This document shows positions 42,619 through 51,912 of a DNA stretch of 64,000 bases, piece after piece (position 1 is the first letter of the stretch; each line of letters opens with the position of its first letter). The notes under the pieces are model-generated. The model saw only the letters and a program-made list of their open reading frames with translations, did no database searches and had not been told where the DNA came from. The DNA comes from Nitrososphaerales archaeon (lineage in GTDB: Archaea; Thermoproteota; Nitrososphaeria; Nitrososphaerales; CADDZS01). The position numbers and the translations under genes were made by a program. The DNA is taken from the NCBI GenBank assembly GCA_030041295.1, contig JASHOD010000039.1:1-64000 (forward strand), given 5' to 3'.

Positions 42619-43596
42619 GTGGAATTTCCTTCCAAATTGCGTATTCTGACTCATGACGAGCTTCCAGACTCGGTTGACGCCCAAGTACAACTATTGGCTC
42701 TTAGCGCGTACTGGGGAGTATTTGACCGAGATCAAATAAGGAAGGCTCGGGACGCTGGTTTACCCACCCCTGACTATTATGCTGTCTACGCTGTTGAAGG
42801 TAACGACGAAGTGCTCGCAAAGGTTGACGTCTATCGCATAGATGTCGAGACAACAAGTGGACTGGAAACTATGACCGGAATTTCCGGCGTCCTGACCAGA
42901 AGGGACAAATCAAGGCAGGGGTTGTCGCGTCAGCTTTTCTTGGATGTGCATAGAAGAGAGAAAGAATCGGGTATGTGCCACTCGATACTCTGGACCCAGC
43001 GACACAACAAGGCGCATGATTTGTACGAATCCTTGGGGTACAAGGACGCCTACGGCCCGGTCGTTGCTCTCATAAAACCCAAAGAGAAATCTCAAGTGGA
43101 AGAGACAGCGATCAAAATCAGAGATGCGACTGCTCAAGACGTGCAATCGATAGATAGTTTGCATTCAAAGATAACCAAGGGCCGTCTTGGCTTCTCCCAC
43201 AGGTTCAAGGGTTTTTGGAATCTTTGGATCAATATCATCGGCTCCGATAAGGCGAGCGACTTTAAGCTCTTCACAAAGCAAGACGAGCCAATAGGATACG
43301 CGCTATTTCAGCAAAATGCGGGCTGGGTAAGATCATACGAGGTCGTCGTAGAGCCACAATACTCTGAAGAAGCTGTCGAATTGTTAGAGCAAGAGGCTAA
43401 AGGGAACTGGCTTGCGCTCGGTGAGAATTTTGTTGTAGATAACCGGAGTCTCTTGACAAAGAGAGGCTACGCTTTCGCCGACTACTCTTATTCTACACTC
43501 ATGGGAGCATCTTTGGATAATCCGAATGAGGACATGGCAAAACTACTTGGTTCAAACGATGCAAAATTTGTATGCCATAACGGGGATCACTTCTAA
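42619..43596 (+). CDS. Tandem GNAT acetyltransferase
   Basis: A 325-residue protein starting with GTG. The first GNAT domain (1-155) contains ETMTGISGVLTRRDKSRQGLSRQL, the acetyl-CoA binding R/Q-x-x-G-x-S pattern, then HNKAHDLYESLGY. The second (162-300) begins IKIRDATAQDVQSIDSLHSK and ends LTKRGYAFADYSY, with a weaker CoA loop. It resembles Eis- or mycothiol-synthase-like double GNATs in design. Substrate unknown. It diverges from the solute-binding protein gene. Confidence 0.8.
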   Translation: MEFPSKLRILTHDELPDSVDAQVQLLALSAYWGVFDRDQIRKARDAGLPTPDYYAVYAVEGNDEVLAKVDVYRIDVETTSGLETMTGISGVLTRRDKSRQGLSRQLFLDVHRREKESGMCHSILWTQRHNKAHDLYESLGYKDAYGPVVALIKPKEKSQVEETAIKIRDATAQDVQSIDSLHSKITKGRLGFSHRFKGFWNLWINIIGSDKASDFKLFTKQDEPIGYALFQQNAGWVRSYEVVVEPQYSEEAVELLEQEAKGNWLALGENFVVDNRSLLTKRGYAFADYSYSTLMGASLDNPNEDMAKLLGSNDAKFVCHNGDHF

Positions 43597-43722
43597 GTAG
43601 TAAATAGAAGAAAAGCACACTAAAGGGTCTGGTATTACTTCATCTCGTTGCCCTATTTCTAGCTAGTATGCTTTCATGGTGAGTTATCCGGAGAGATGTT
43701 TTCCCGTATGTTGCTTAACACT

Positions 43723-44100
43723 TCATTGCAGACCAACAAGTTTCGTACTCACGTCCCAAAGGCGCCTTGCCTCATTTACATCGTATGATTCTTCTGAGGA
43801 CCTTTTCTCTTCCTTCTTCGCAAAGAACTTGCCGGTTACGCCCTCAACTTCCTGCGAGCTCGCCACGTAAACTGGAGTCTCAGCTCCCTTTTCTGGACTC
43901 AGCATAAACGGTCTTGCGATCCTTATCCCGATCCCGAGAGCCCCGGCTTCGTCACCCCAATGGGTTCGCACCGCGCCCGGGTGCACACAATTTACTGTGA
44001 CCTTGATGTCCTGAAGCCTTCTAGCCAACTCGTATGTAAAGAGAACCTGCCGCCCTTTTCCCCGTTTGCTCTTCAAGAATACAAGTGCTTCTACAGTCAT
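43723..44100 (-). pseudogene. C-terminal fragment of a short-chain dehydrogenase
   Basis: 125 residues starting at an ATG read QVLFTYELARRLQDIKVTVN, CVHPGAVRTHWGDEAG and a normal SDR C-terminus. The NAD-binding glycine motif, the catalytic Ser and the YxxxK motif are absent; only a SK remains where the YxxxK should be. Upstream sequence gives no continuation in any frame. I read it as a 5'-truncated relic; expression as a stand-alone protein would be non-enzymatic. Confidence 0.7.
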
Positions 44101-44341
44101 GAAAAGGACTCCAAATTGCTCTAACTAATAAACTATCTCTTAATTCCGGAGAAAAAGCATAATCTGCTCTGCCATCTTTCCATGTTTTCCTAGCAACAGC
44201 CAAGCCGCCAATATCGGTCTTGCCGAAACATCGATCGGTAGTTCCAGTTCACATCATCAGCATATACGCTGCCGGACTATGCATAGAATCCGAAAAGGAA
44301 AAAACATCGAGCCTGTACCTTAGATTTCACGTTCAACAGCA
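44101..44341. other. Intergenic spacer
   Basis: 240 bp between the SDR relic and a possible small gene; together with the latter this is a 466-bp gap before the CoxL gene. No clear TATA box, repeat or RNA structure seen. Confidence 0.3.
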
Positions 44342-44551
44342 TTGTCAACGGCAGTTAGGGATCGGTTTCGTCGCCTACTGACAAGCAAGGATAGATCAAA
44401 ATTCTACTTTGCCTTATTGGCTGCTTTGCTGATCCTCCTGAATTTTCTTACGGTCCTTAGCGCCCTTCCCGCCACCTCCGGATCTTATGTTGGCTGCTAC
44501 GAGTCAGTCGGATGCAATTCGAAATCTATACATTGGTTTTCACATTCCTAA
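44342..44551 (+). CDS. Possible small single-pass membrane protein
   Basis: A TTG-started frame of 69 residues with a basic N-terminus (RDRFRRLLTSKDRSKF), one strong transmembrane segment (YFALLAALLILLNFLTVL) and a short Cys-containing extracellular tail. The topology looks real. It ends 15 bp before the CoxL gene, so they could be co-transcribed. No family recognised. Confidence 0.4.
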   Translation: MSTAVRDRFRRLLTSKDRSKFYFALLAALLILLNFLTVLSALPATSGSYVGCYESVGCNSKSIHWFSHS

Positions 44552-44566
44552 ATCAAATGCCTATAG

Positions 44567-46909
44567 ATGTCCACCACATTACAAAGCACAATCAAAATTG
44601 AGAAAGAGGTTTCTGAACTCTTCGGCAAACCTTTGAAGCGAAAAGAGGATCTAAGGTTTCTTTCTGGTAATTGCAAGTTCGTAGACGATATCAAAGCTCC
44701 AAGCATGCTTTATGCGAGTGTTGTGCGTAGCTCTTATGCTCATGCAAAGATAAATTCAATCAAAACAGACCTAGCACAATTCTTGAGCGGGGTGAGGGCT
44801 ATCTATACTGGAAGAGATCTTTCCACTCGCGTCCCATTAATGCCAGCTCCCTCTGCGGCAGAAGAACGCAGACCAATCGCTCGGCCAGTACTTGCAAGCT
44901 CCGTTGTTAATTACGTGGGAGAACCTGTATGTTTTGTCGTAGCTAATGATCGATACATCGCCGAAGACGCAGCAGAAATGGTTGAGATCGAGTATTCGCC
45001 GCTTGAGCCGGTCGTCGACCCCGAGGTGTCAATTCGGCCAGAAGCCGAGAGAATACACGCTCGTTTGAATAACAACATAGGTTATCATTACGTGAAAGAA
45101 GGAGGGAATATTGATCAGGCGTTTGGGGAGGCGGAGAAGATCGTCAAACTAAAGACCCTTAACCAAAGAGTAGCTCCGGCGCCGATGGAACCAAGAGCAG
45201 TCCTTTCAAGTTACGACGCGGGATCAGACTCTATCACCGTTTGGACAAGTACTCAGTCCCCATTTGAGGTACGAAGCGGCTTGGCCGATATTTTGAAGAT
45301 GCAAGAAAACAAAGTACATATCATCGTGCCGGACGTTGGAGGAGCCTTCGGAGCGAAATCCTATTTGTATTCGGAGGACGTTTTAGCTTGCATCGCTTCA
45401 ATAGATCTAGGGCATCCTGTCAAGTGGATAGAAAACAGAAGCGAGAACCTAGCGACGATGTTTCATGGACGGGGCCAAATCCAATCTATCGAAGCGTCCG
45501 TTAAAGGAGACGGAACCGTAATTGGAATAAAGGCGAGCATTATCTCCGATTCTGGAGCATATTCTAGTCCAGAGACATTCGGAGATCCTGAAATTACAAT
45601 CAACATGATTCCCGGTCCTTATGCATTGAAGAACTTCCGGGGCGAATTGTTCTGCGTTTACACGAACAAGGTTTCCTTCGACGCATACCGCGGGGCAGGC
45701 AGACCGGAAGCCACGTTCATAATAGAAAGAGCCATAGATGAAATTGCGCGGGAACTCGGGCTGGATCCTTCCGAGGTTCGGCTGAAGAATTTTATTCAAT
45801 CGCAGCAATTCCCCTACAAGTCGCCTACTGGATATGAATACGACAAGGGCGAGTACGAGGCAAACCTGCGCAAGGCTCTCGAGTTTGCGAACTATAACAA
45901 ATGGCGAGTCGTTCAAAGGGAAGAACGTAGGAAAACGAACGGAAGAATAATCGGAATAGGAATGTGTACCTTCCTCGAAATTAGTTCCTGGGCGCCGGAT
46001 TTCCCTCAATCCGCTTCAATAACCGTGATGCCCTCGGGAGCTATACGGGTCATCTCTGGAACTCTCCCCCAGGGGCAGGGTCACGAAACCCCCTTTGCCC
46101 AGATCGTCGCCGACGAGCTCGGAGTGGACATTGAAAAAATCACCGTAACATTTGGTGATACCGACAAGTTGCCCTGGGGATCATCCACCGGTGGCAGCAG
46201 ATCCGCCGCGTTGGGCGGTAGCGCCGTCAAGATGTGCGCTCAAAAAATCAGACAGAAAATGGCAGAGATTGCCGGAAAAGAGCTCGGAGGACTGGACCCA
46301 AATTCTCTTGTTTTCAGAGATGAGAAGATCTTTCAAGAAAGGGAACCAGACAAGTCGGTAACATTCGACAGCGTGGCGGCGATATCATACGTCCCTTCCA
46401 AATTACCAAAGGATATGGAGGCCACGTTGTTTGCGTATAGTGTGTTCTCACCGCAAAATTGGACTTTTCCCTATGGCACTCATGTTTGTGTGGTCGAGAT
46501 CGACAGGGAAACGGGCACGCCAAAGATTTTGGATTATGCCGGAGTCGACGACGTCGGACGAATGATTAATCCGATGATTGTCGAGGGCCAGGTTCACGGA
46601 GGAGTGGGTCAGGGCGTCGGCCAAGCTCTTTTGGAAGAGGTTGTCTACGGCAACGGCGGAGAATTGCTCACGTCCAATTTCATGGACTACCAAATACCCA
46701 ATGCGGCTGATACGGTGAATGTGCGATGGACAAATACATTCGTCCCGACTAAATTTAATCTGTTGGGAGTAAAGGGAGTGGGAGAGAACGGGACAGTAGC
46801 GGCGACTCCGGCAGTTGTCAACGCCGTAGTAGATGCTTTGTCTCCCTATGGAGTGAGAGATGTCGAGATGCCAATAAAACCAGAAAAGGTCTGGGCGCTG
46901 ATCAAATAG
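44567..46909 (+). CDS. Aerobic CO dehydrogenase / xanthine dehydrogenase-type large subunit (form II)
   Basis: A 780-residue Moco-binding subunit. GKPLKRKEDLRFLSGNCKFV is the family N-terminus; GGAFGAKSYLYSEDVLAC binds Moco; AYRGAGRPE is the form II active-site loop (true CO dehydrogenases have AYXCSFR). QGQGHETPFAQIVADELG and GVGENG with the catalytic Glu follow. So it is probably a hydroxylase of another aldehyde, purine or aromatic substrate. The FAD-binding medium and 2Fe-2S small subunits normally encoded alongside are absent from both flanks. An xdhC gene lies 18 kb upstream. Full length; electron partners must be elsewhere. Confidence 0.85.
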   Translation: MSTTLQSTIKIEKEVSELFGKPLKRKEDLRFLSGNCKFVDDIKAPSMLYASVVRSSYAHAKINSIKTDLAQFLSGVRAIYTGRDLSTRVPLMPAPSAAEERRPIARPVLASSVVNYVGEPVCFVVANDRYIAEDAAEMVEIEYSPLEPVVDPEVSIRPEAERIHARLNNNIGYHYVKEGGNIDQAFGEAEKIVKLKTLNQRVAPAPMEPRAVLSSYDAGSDSITVWTSTQSPFEVRSGLADILKMQENKVHIIVPDVGGAFGAKSYLYSEDVLACIASIDLGHPVKWIENRSENLATMFHGRGQIQSIEASVKGDGTVIGIKASIISDSGAYSSPETFGDPEITINMIPGPYALKNFRGELFCVYTNKVSFDAYRGAGRPEATFIIERAIDEIARELGLDPSEVRLKNFIQSQQFPYKSPTGYEYDKGEYEANLRKALEFANYNKWRVVQREERRKTNGRIIGIGMCTFLEISSWAPDFPQSASITVMPSGAIRVISGTLPQGQGHETPFAQIVADELGVDIEKITVTFGDTDKLPWGSSTGGSRSAALGGSAVKMCAQKIRQKMAEIAGKELGGLDPNSLVFRDEKIFQEREPDKSVTFDSVAAISYVPSKLPKDMEATLFAYSVFSPQNWTFPYGTHVCVVEIDRETGTPKILDYAGVDDVGRMINPMIVEGQVHGGVGQGVGQALLEEVVYGNGGELLTSNFMDYQIPNAADTVNVRWTNTFVPTKFNLLGVKGVGENGTVAATPAVVNAVVDALSPYGVRDVEMPIKPEKVWALIK

Positions 46910-47020
46910 GGCATCCTGGTAATATCAATTGAAAGAGTGTTCTTTGTGAATATTTCCAAACCCAGTTTCTAATTTTGTTCGAAAAACCTCCATTCTCCAG
47001 CTACTGGGAAGGCGAAATTT

Positions 47021-47500
47021 TTGAACTGGTTTCTAGAGTCATTAGAATCGAAAGAGCCATTTCTTGAGGTAAGAAGACGCTTTGTAATTGATACCGAGAG
47101 ACTAAAAGGGAACGTGAGATCCAAAGAGTTTGCGCACACAAACCGAACTTGCGGATTTTGTGGAACACCGATTTATGATAAACGAAAGATATTTTGTGAT
47201 TCGAAATGCCGGCGAGGTTTCAATAGAAAATTCAGTTTCTTTGTAGTTACGTGGCGCCAAGTCCGATACAGAGCTTTCAGACGAGATAGATGGGTCTGCG
47301 TAAAATGCGGACAAGGAGCTAGAGAGGTCGACCACATAGTACCCCTTGCGGAAGGTGGAAACGAATTCGACATTAACAACTGCCAGTCATTATGCCGTGC
47401 GTGCCACTTGCAAAAGACAATAAGTGAGATGAGAGTACGAAGAGTAAGAAGAGGTAGAAGAGGTAGTCCTGTCGAAGTTACCGAGGCACACGCAAGCTAA
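47021..47500 (+). CDS. HNH endonuclease with N-terminal zinc ribbon
   Basis: A 159-residue protein with a TTG start. CGFCGTPIYDKRKIFCDSKC is a zinc-ribbon of the C-x2-C-x(n)-C-x3-C type (about 44-63). WVCVKCGQGAREVDHIVPLA, then NNCQSLCRACHLQKT, form an HNH/McrA-like nuclease core with the DH and H residues and four zinc Cys. The basic C-terminal tail (RVRRVRRGRRG) likely binds DNA. Such free-standing HNH genes come from mobile elements, restriction systems or phage. No partner methylase is adjacent. Confidence 0.8.
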   Translation: MNWFLESLESKEPFLEVRRRFVIDTERLKGNVRSKEFAHTNRTCGFCGTPIYDKRKIFCDSKCRRGFNRKFSFFVVTWRQVRYRAFRRDRWVCVKCGQGAREVDHIVPLAEGGNEFDINNCQSLCRACHLQKTISEMRVRRVRRGRRGSPVEVTEAHAS

Positions 47501-47543
47501 AGAGATAGTACTATCAACGCCTGAAAGGAAACGGCGAACGAGC

Positions 47544-47930
47544 CTAATTTAGTCGTCGCGATACCGCAAAGACGACTCCAAGGCTGACTATCAAAGACAC
47601 TATGCCAAGCAGCACGATATTACCAATCGAAAAGCTAGGACTTCCAATCGTCTGCGCAGAATTAGATGAGGGAACGGCCGTGCCGTATACAAAGGAGTTC
47701 AAGTCTCCTGGAGATACATTCGAATTAGCTGTGTTGCTGGTAGTTTCCACTGTGGCCAGTCCCGGAGACGAAGGAGTTATAGAAGACGATGATGTCGCTG
47801 ATGGCGCAACCGAAGCCTCCATGGGCGCCCCGAATACAGCTCCTCCTTGAGCGAGAACGACTGATGCCAAAATTGCAATAGCGCAAATAACGCCCAAAAT
47901 GCCGGCGGTTACGCTTTTTCCTTGAACCAT
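47544..47930 (-). CDS. Small cell-surface protein with N- and C-terminal hydrophobic segments
   Basis: A 128-residue protein. A signal-like segment spans about 6-27, the middle is Ser/Thr/Pro/Ala-rich and low complexity (about 38-90), and a membrane segment lies near the C-terminus (IGNIVLLGIVSLIVSLGVVF) followed by SRRLN. The layout is that of an archaeal surface-anchored, PGF/CTERM-like protein, though no sorting motif is obvious. Function unknown. Confidence 0.6.
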   Translation of the reverse strand: MVQGKSVTAGILGVICAIAILASVVLAQGGAVFGAPMEASVAPSATSSSSITPSSPGLATVETTSNTANSNVSPGDLNSFVYGTAVPSSNSAQTIGSPSFSIGNIVLLGIVSLIVSLGVVFAVSRRLN

Positions 47931-48360
47931 CTTTCTCGCTTACAGTATTAACATAGAAGCTCTACTAGTTAGTTCTATTCACCAGAACAGGAGGTTTTCG
48001 TGGTATTTCCATGACTATCCCGATGTAAGCTCTCCCATCTCTATTTCCGTTTCATCTCTCAATCATGATCCTCGGAATAATCAGTGTAACTCTCGCTATC
48101 TTAGAATACGACAATTAAGAGGACGGAAATCTCAAGCAACATAGGAAGTGAAACAACCGTTCAAAATCGGGTCAAACCCCGAAGATGAAACGGATCCGAG
48201 TTTTTAATGTATTTGAAAGCCCCCTCATTCCTTTCGCGCCGGCACGGGATTCAATATCTATTCCGCAGTTCGTTTCCCAGGTAAGAATGTAGGAGGGTAT
48301 GATAGCTCATTCCCTTTTGTATTCCGAATAGAAGCGCGGATTTCACCGGCACGTACGCTA
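47931..48360. other. Intergenic region upstream of the IS flank
   Basis: About 430 bp without a supported gene. It contains one copy of CTCTCCCAT (48030-48038), a 9-mer repeated twice inside the flank of the IS110-type element. The left boundary of the insertion cannot be fixed from sequence alone. Confidence 0.3.
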
Positions 48361-48639
48361 TTATATATCCTGTCAAAGACTCTGAAAACTTCTCTTTTTA
48401 CTCAGGGAATTTGTTCCACAGTTAATTTCTGATTATATACCCTCTAGCTGGGGCCCTTCTCTCTCCCATGTCGTCTATAGTCTCTGTCTTCTCTTCTATT
48501 TACGATAGCTGGACGAACACTCTCCCATTCGCTCTAGCTGAGCACTTGTGGCTTTCGTTTGATAGCCTTTGGTCCATCCTATAATTGGCGCTCGATGGCG
48601 CAGAGAGAGGCAGGACTCTTAGCTTCTCATTCTTTTCTT
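48361..48639 (-). other. Non-coding flank of the IS110-type transposase, candidate bridge RNA region
   Basis: About 280 bp directly 3' of the transposase frame and free of good open frames. It contains repeated 9-mers: CTCTAGCTG at 48442-48450 and 48532-48540, and CTCTCCCAT at 48461-48469 and 48520-48528, in opposite orders. Short GC hairpins such as GCGC-TCGATG-GCGC (48588-48601) also occur. IS110-family elements carry a structured bridge RNA in one non-coding end that pairs with target and donor DNA. This flank, or the 170 bp on the 5' side (49634-49804), is where it should be. RNA not demonstrated. Confidence 0.3.
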
Positions 48640-49633
48640 TCAGCCATCCAGCCTGAAGGTTAGTTCCTCCTTCAGCATAATGTAGATTGCTCTCATGAGT
48701 TTTCTTGCAGCTGCAACGATTGCGATGTTTTCATCCCTTCTTTTCTTCACTTCATTGTAGTGCCTAGTTATTCTAGACTTACAACAATTTCGTACGTGAG
48801 ACCTGGTGCACTGGATCATTATCCAATTTAGAAATGAGCTCCCCTTCTTGTTTGAATAAGAATAGCTTGTATCTCCAGATTGATGAGTTGCAGGAACAAA
48901 GGCGAGCGTACGAACAAAGATGTGTATACTCAGGGAACCTTACTATGTCAGCTATCTCGCTTGAAATCAGAAGAGCGCTATAGTACGGGACACCAGGAAT
49001 TGATAAGAGAAGCTTGGCGTATCTATCATTCTCTGCCGTTGTCCTAACCTTCCAGTCGAGCTCTCGAATTTTAGCGTCGATATGTTCTACCTCGTCCAGA
49101 TAGTCATCAATAGCATCAATATGAAGCGAGCGTAGATAGTTCCTCCCTTCTTGGGTGAATAGCTTGCCTTGGTACTCATCACTGTAGTTTATCCATCTCT
49201 TTGCAAGCTCGGCTCTGATTCTGTTTTTGAACATCGTCCTAACTTCTACGACGAAGCGATGTCTTCTTCTGACTAGATCTCGAAGGTCTCTTACTTCCTT
49301 GTCAGGAATGTACGCTTCTGGAATCATTTTTGCTCTCAGGAGATCTGCGAGTGTTATCGCATCAACGGTGTCTGTTTTTACTCTTGCGTACGCGATTGCC
49401 TTCACCATCAGCGGATGAGCTACCTTGACATCATATTTGTTCTCCTTGAGCAGATCTGTGGTGTATTGGTGATTCAGTCCTGACTCCATGACTACCTCTG
49501 CATTTGTTCCATCTAGAAATTTTAGTATCTCATTTCCATCTCTCCGCATCTTCGCCTCTTTTACTACACATCCATCATCCTTCTTCACGACAACCTGAAC
49601 GGTCTTCTGATGAAGATCCAATGCTGCGTACAT
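48640..49633 (-). mobile_element. Frameshifted IS110-family (DEDD) transposase
   Basis: The first 245 or so codons from ATG 49633 encode a DEDD transposase: ALDLHQKTVQ with the first Asp, VVMESG with the Glu, KTDTVDAITLADLL with the Asp pair, then the Tnp_20 domain LLSIPGVPYYSALLISSEI and LCSYARL. At 48898-48900 an extra base (AAA on the plus strand) shifts the frame; the other frame continues VPATHQSGDTSYSYSNKKGS and ends MRAIYIMLKEEL at TGA 48640. Corrected, the protein is about 330 residues, the normal size. The frameshift removes the serine domain, so this copy is probably inactive unless the base is a sequencing error. Confidence 0.85.
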
Positions 49634-49804
49634 ATGCTTGGATGCGGCTTTTCTAGTATTAACTTTGGACGATCATGCACCTATAATAGTCCACACACTT
49701 TCATCCTAGAAGCAAGATTTTGTAATTTTTCGGGGAATTTGAATTTCATTTTACTATGAAAAGAACAACCAACTGGGATTAGAGCGAATCTCTTCTGTTA
49801 ACCG

Positions 49805-51785
49805 CTAGAGTCGTATGTCTGGCTGACTCTTATCTAGCCCCATCTTTTTTGCAAGTTCTTTGAAGCGCGGTTCTTGCCGGAGGCTAGCGAAGAATGGCTC
49901 GACGGTAAACAATGGGTAAGCGATAATCGCGTGTTCCTCGTATGCCTTTTCAAGGAAATTCAGTGCTTGCTCCTTTTCTCCTAACCCAGAATATATGTAG
50001 GCAAGATGGTAGCTTGCTTTGGCTTCATTCTTATCGGCTTTGATCTCCTCCGCTAGTTTGAGTGCCTCATCTTTCCGGCCTGAAAGCGCATAGGCGAAGG
50101 CAAGGTTACCCTTGAAAAATGATGAACCGCCAAATTTAGCAGCTGCCTCAAGTTCTTTTACACCCTCATCAATTCTTCCCATGGCAAGAAGGGTAATGCC
50201 TAGATTAGTGTGAGCCTCATCACGATCTATTTCGCTTGCTTTTTCACTTTGGGCCAGTGCCTCTGAAAATTTTCCTGCGAGCATGTATACCGCGGCGGCT
50301 GTGTTATTAACATAGTAAGATATTGGATCAAGCTGAAGTGACTTTTCGACCTCTGTTATTGCTTCATTAAAACCGACCTAAAGAGACCAAAAATATTGCA
50401 TACGAAATATGAGCTTCAAGGTAATTCGGACTAAGTTCCAAAGCCCTCTTGAATTCTTGCTCGGCCTTCTCCCAGTTGCCTTCAATGAAAAATGATGCTG
50501 TCCCCTTGGCGAAATGAGTCTCAGGTATTGTGGCATCTAGTTCGAGTGCCGTTGAAATTAATTGCTTGGCCTTTACATATGGTTCATTTGTCCTATCGTG
50601 CCCGAAGTAACCGAGAGAAATATTGCTAATACCCAATAGTGCTATTGCTTCAGAATAATTTGGTTGGATTTGAATTGCGTTTCCAAAATGTTTGATCGCG
50701 TTTTGGAGGTTTGTCGCTGCACCCTCTTTTCTAAAAAAGTACATGCCTCTCAAGAACTCAACATACGCGTCAGGATTTGACGGACCCTTGCGCTGAATAG
50801 CTTTCTTTTCGGGAACGAGAAGCTTAACTTTTAGAGCGTTTACAACATTTTCTGCAATGTCGGTTTGAACAACAAAAATGTCATCCAGACTCCTATCATA
50901 TCTCGAGGACCAAAGATGTGCTTCTGTGTTGGAATCGATCAGCTGAGCTGTAACCCTGATTTTGTTGCCAGCTTTTCTCACACTCCCTTCGACAATCGAC
51001 CCTACCTTGAGTTCTTTCGCAATCTCGCTAACATTCTTTTCTTTCTTCTTATAATTCATCACTGACGTTCTAGCGATCACTTTGAGCTCGTTCACCTGAC
51101 ATAGTCGATCTATCAATTCTTCGGTCAAACCATCAGCAAAGTACTCGTCGTTTGGATCTGGGCTAATATTCCCAAATGGTAACACAGCAATTCTGGAAGT
51201 CGACCAGATATTTTCTGTCTGGGATTTCTCCCAAGGCATGGTTACACTAAAAACCTCGATAGGCGTGCCCACATTTTTCAAGGTCTTGAGCCCTGAACTT
51301 GAAAGGGGCAATTCAAACTTATTTTGAACATGATCATATACCTGACGGCTTAAGCATACGCCACCATCCTCAGCCAACGGTTCAATTCTTGATGCAACGT
51401 TCACCGCATCACCAGAAATGTCACCGTCAGATTCCACAACATCCCCTAGGTGAATTCCTATTCTCAGATGAAGTCGGTGTTCTTCAGAAAAGGAGAGGTT
51501 GAGCTCCCTAATCGCTCTCTGAATGTCATAGGCGCATCTAACAGCATCCAATGCGCTTCGAAACTCTATTAGGAATGCATCGCCGATTGTTTTCACTTCC
51601 TTTCCGTTGTGTTCTTTTAGAATCGGTCTAATTAGATTCCTCTGCTCTTCTACCAGAGCTAGAGAAAGAGACTCATTTTTTTGCCCTAAAGCTGTGTAAC
51701 CAATCATATCTGTGAACATGATCGCGGCTAGCCTGCGTTCCGATGTCTCATCAGGGCTTTCGGCTACTTTAGGTGACGCGACCAT
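49805..51785 (-). pseudogene. Class III nucleotide cyclase-TPR paralog with a 1-bp frameshift
   Basis: The 472-codon 5' part has an intact cyclase domain (FTDMIGYT, TIGDAFLIEF, GDAVNVASR), the TolB-like linker (RIAVLPFGN, EYFADGLTEELI, GSIVEGSVRKAG) and the first TPRs. It ends at TAA 50367-50369 within GGTCGGTTTTAATGAA. Removing one T of the TTTT run (50369-50372 on the plus strand) joins it in frame to NEAITEVEKSLQLDPISYYV and the remaining TPRs ending at 49805. The corrected protein is about 660 residues, matching the paralog at 6093. It follows the M50 protease gene by 127 bp on the same strand. Loss of the last TPRs may leave a still active cyclase. Confidence 0.85.
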
Positions 51786-51912
51786 TTGTTCACAAAATCA
51801 CAAAAGTCAGTAATCCAGTCGGATTTAGCAATATCTTTCGAGAATGGGAATAATCTCGTCTTTTCCAAATATGACGGAACAAGAACAATAGATATAGCTG
51901 TTTCTTATTCTC

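Noticed and set aside
45449-46009. 186-codon open frame antisense to the CoxL-type gene
   Set aside because: It lies fully inside a strongly conserved gene, has no motif and is a frame shadow.
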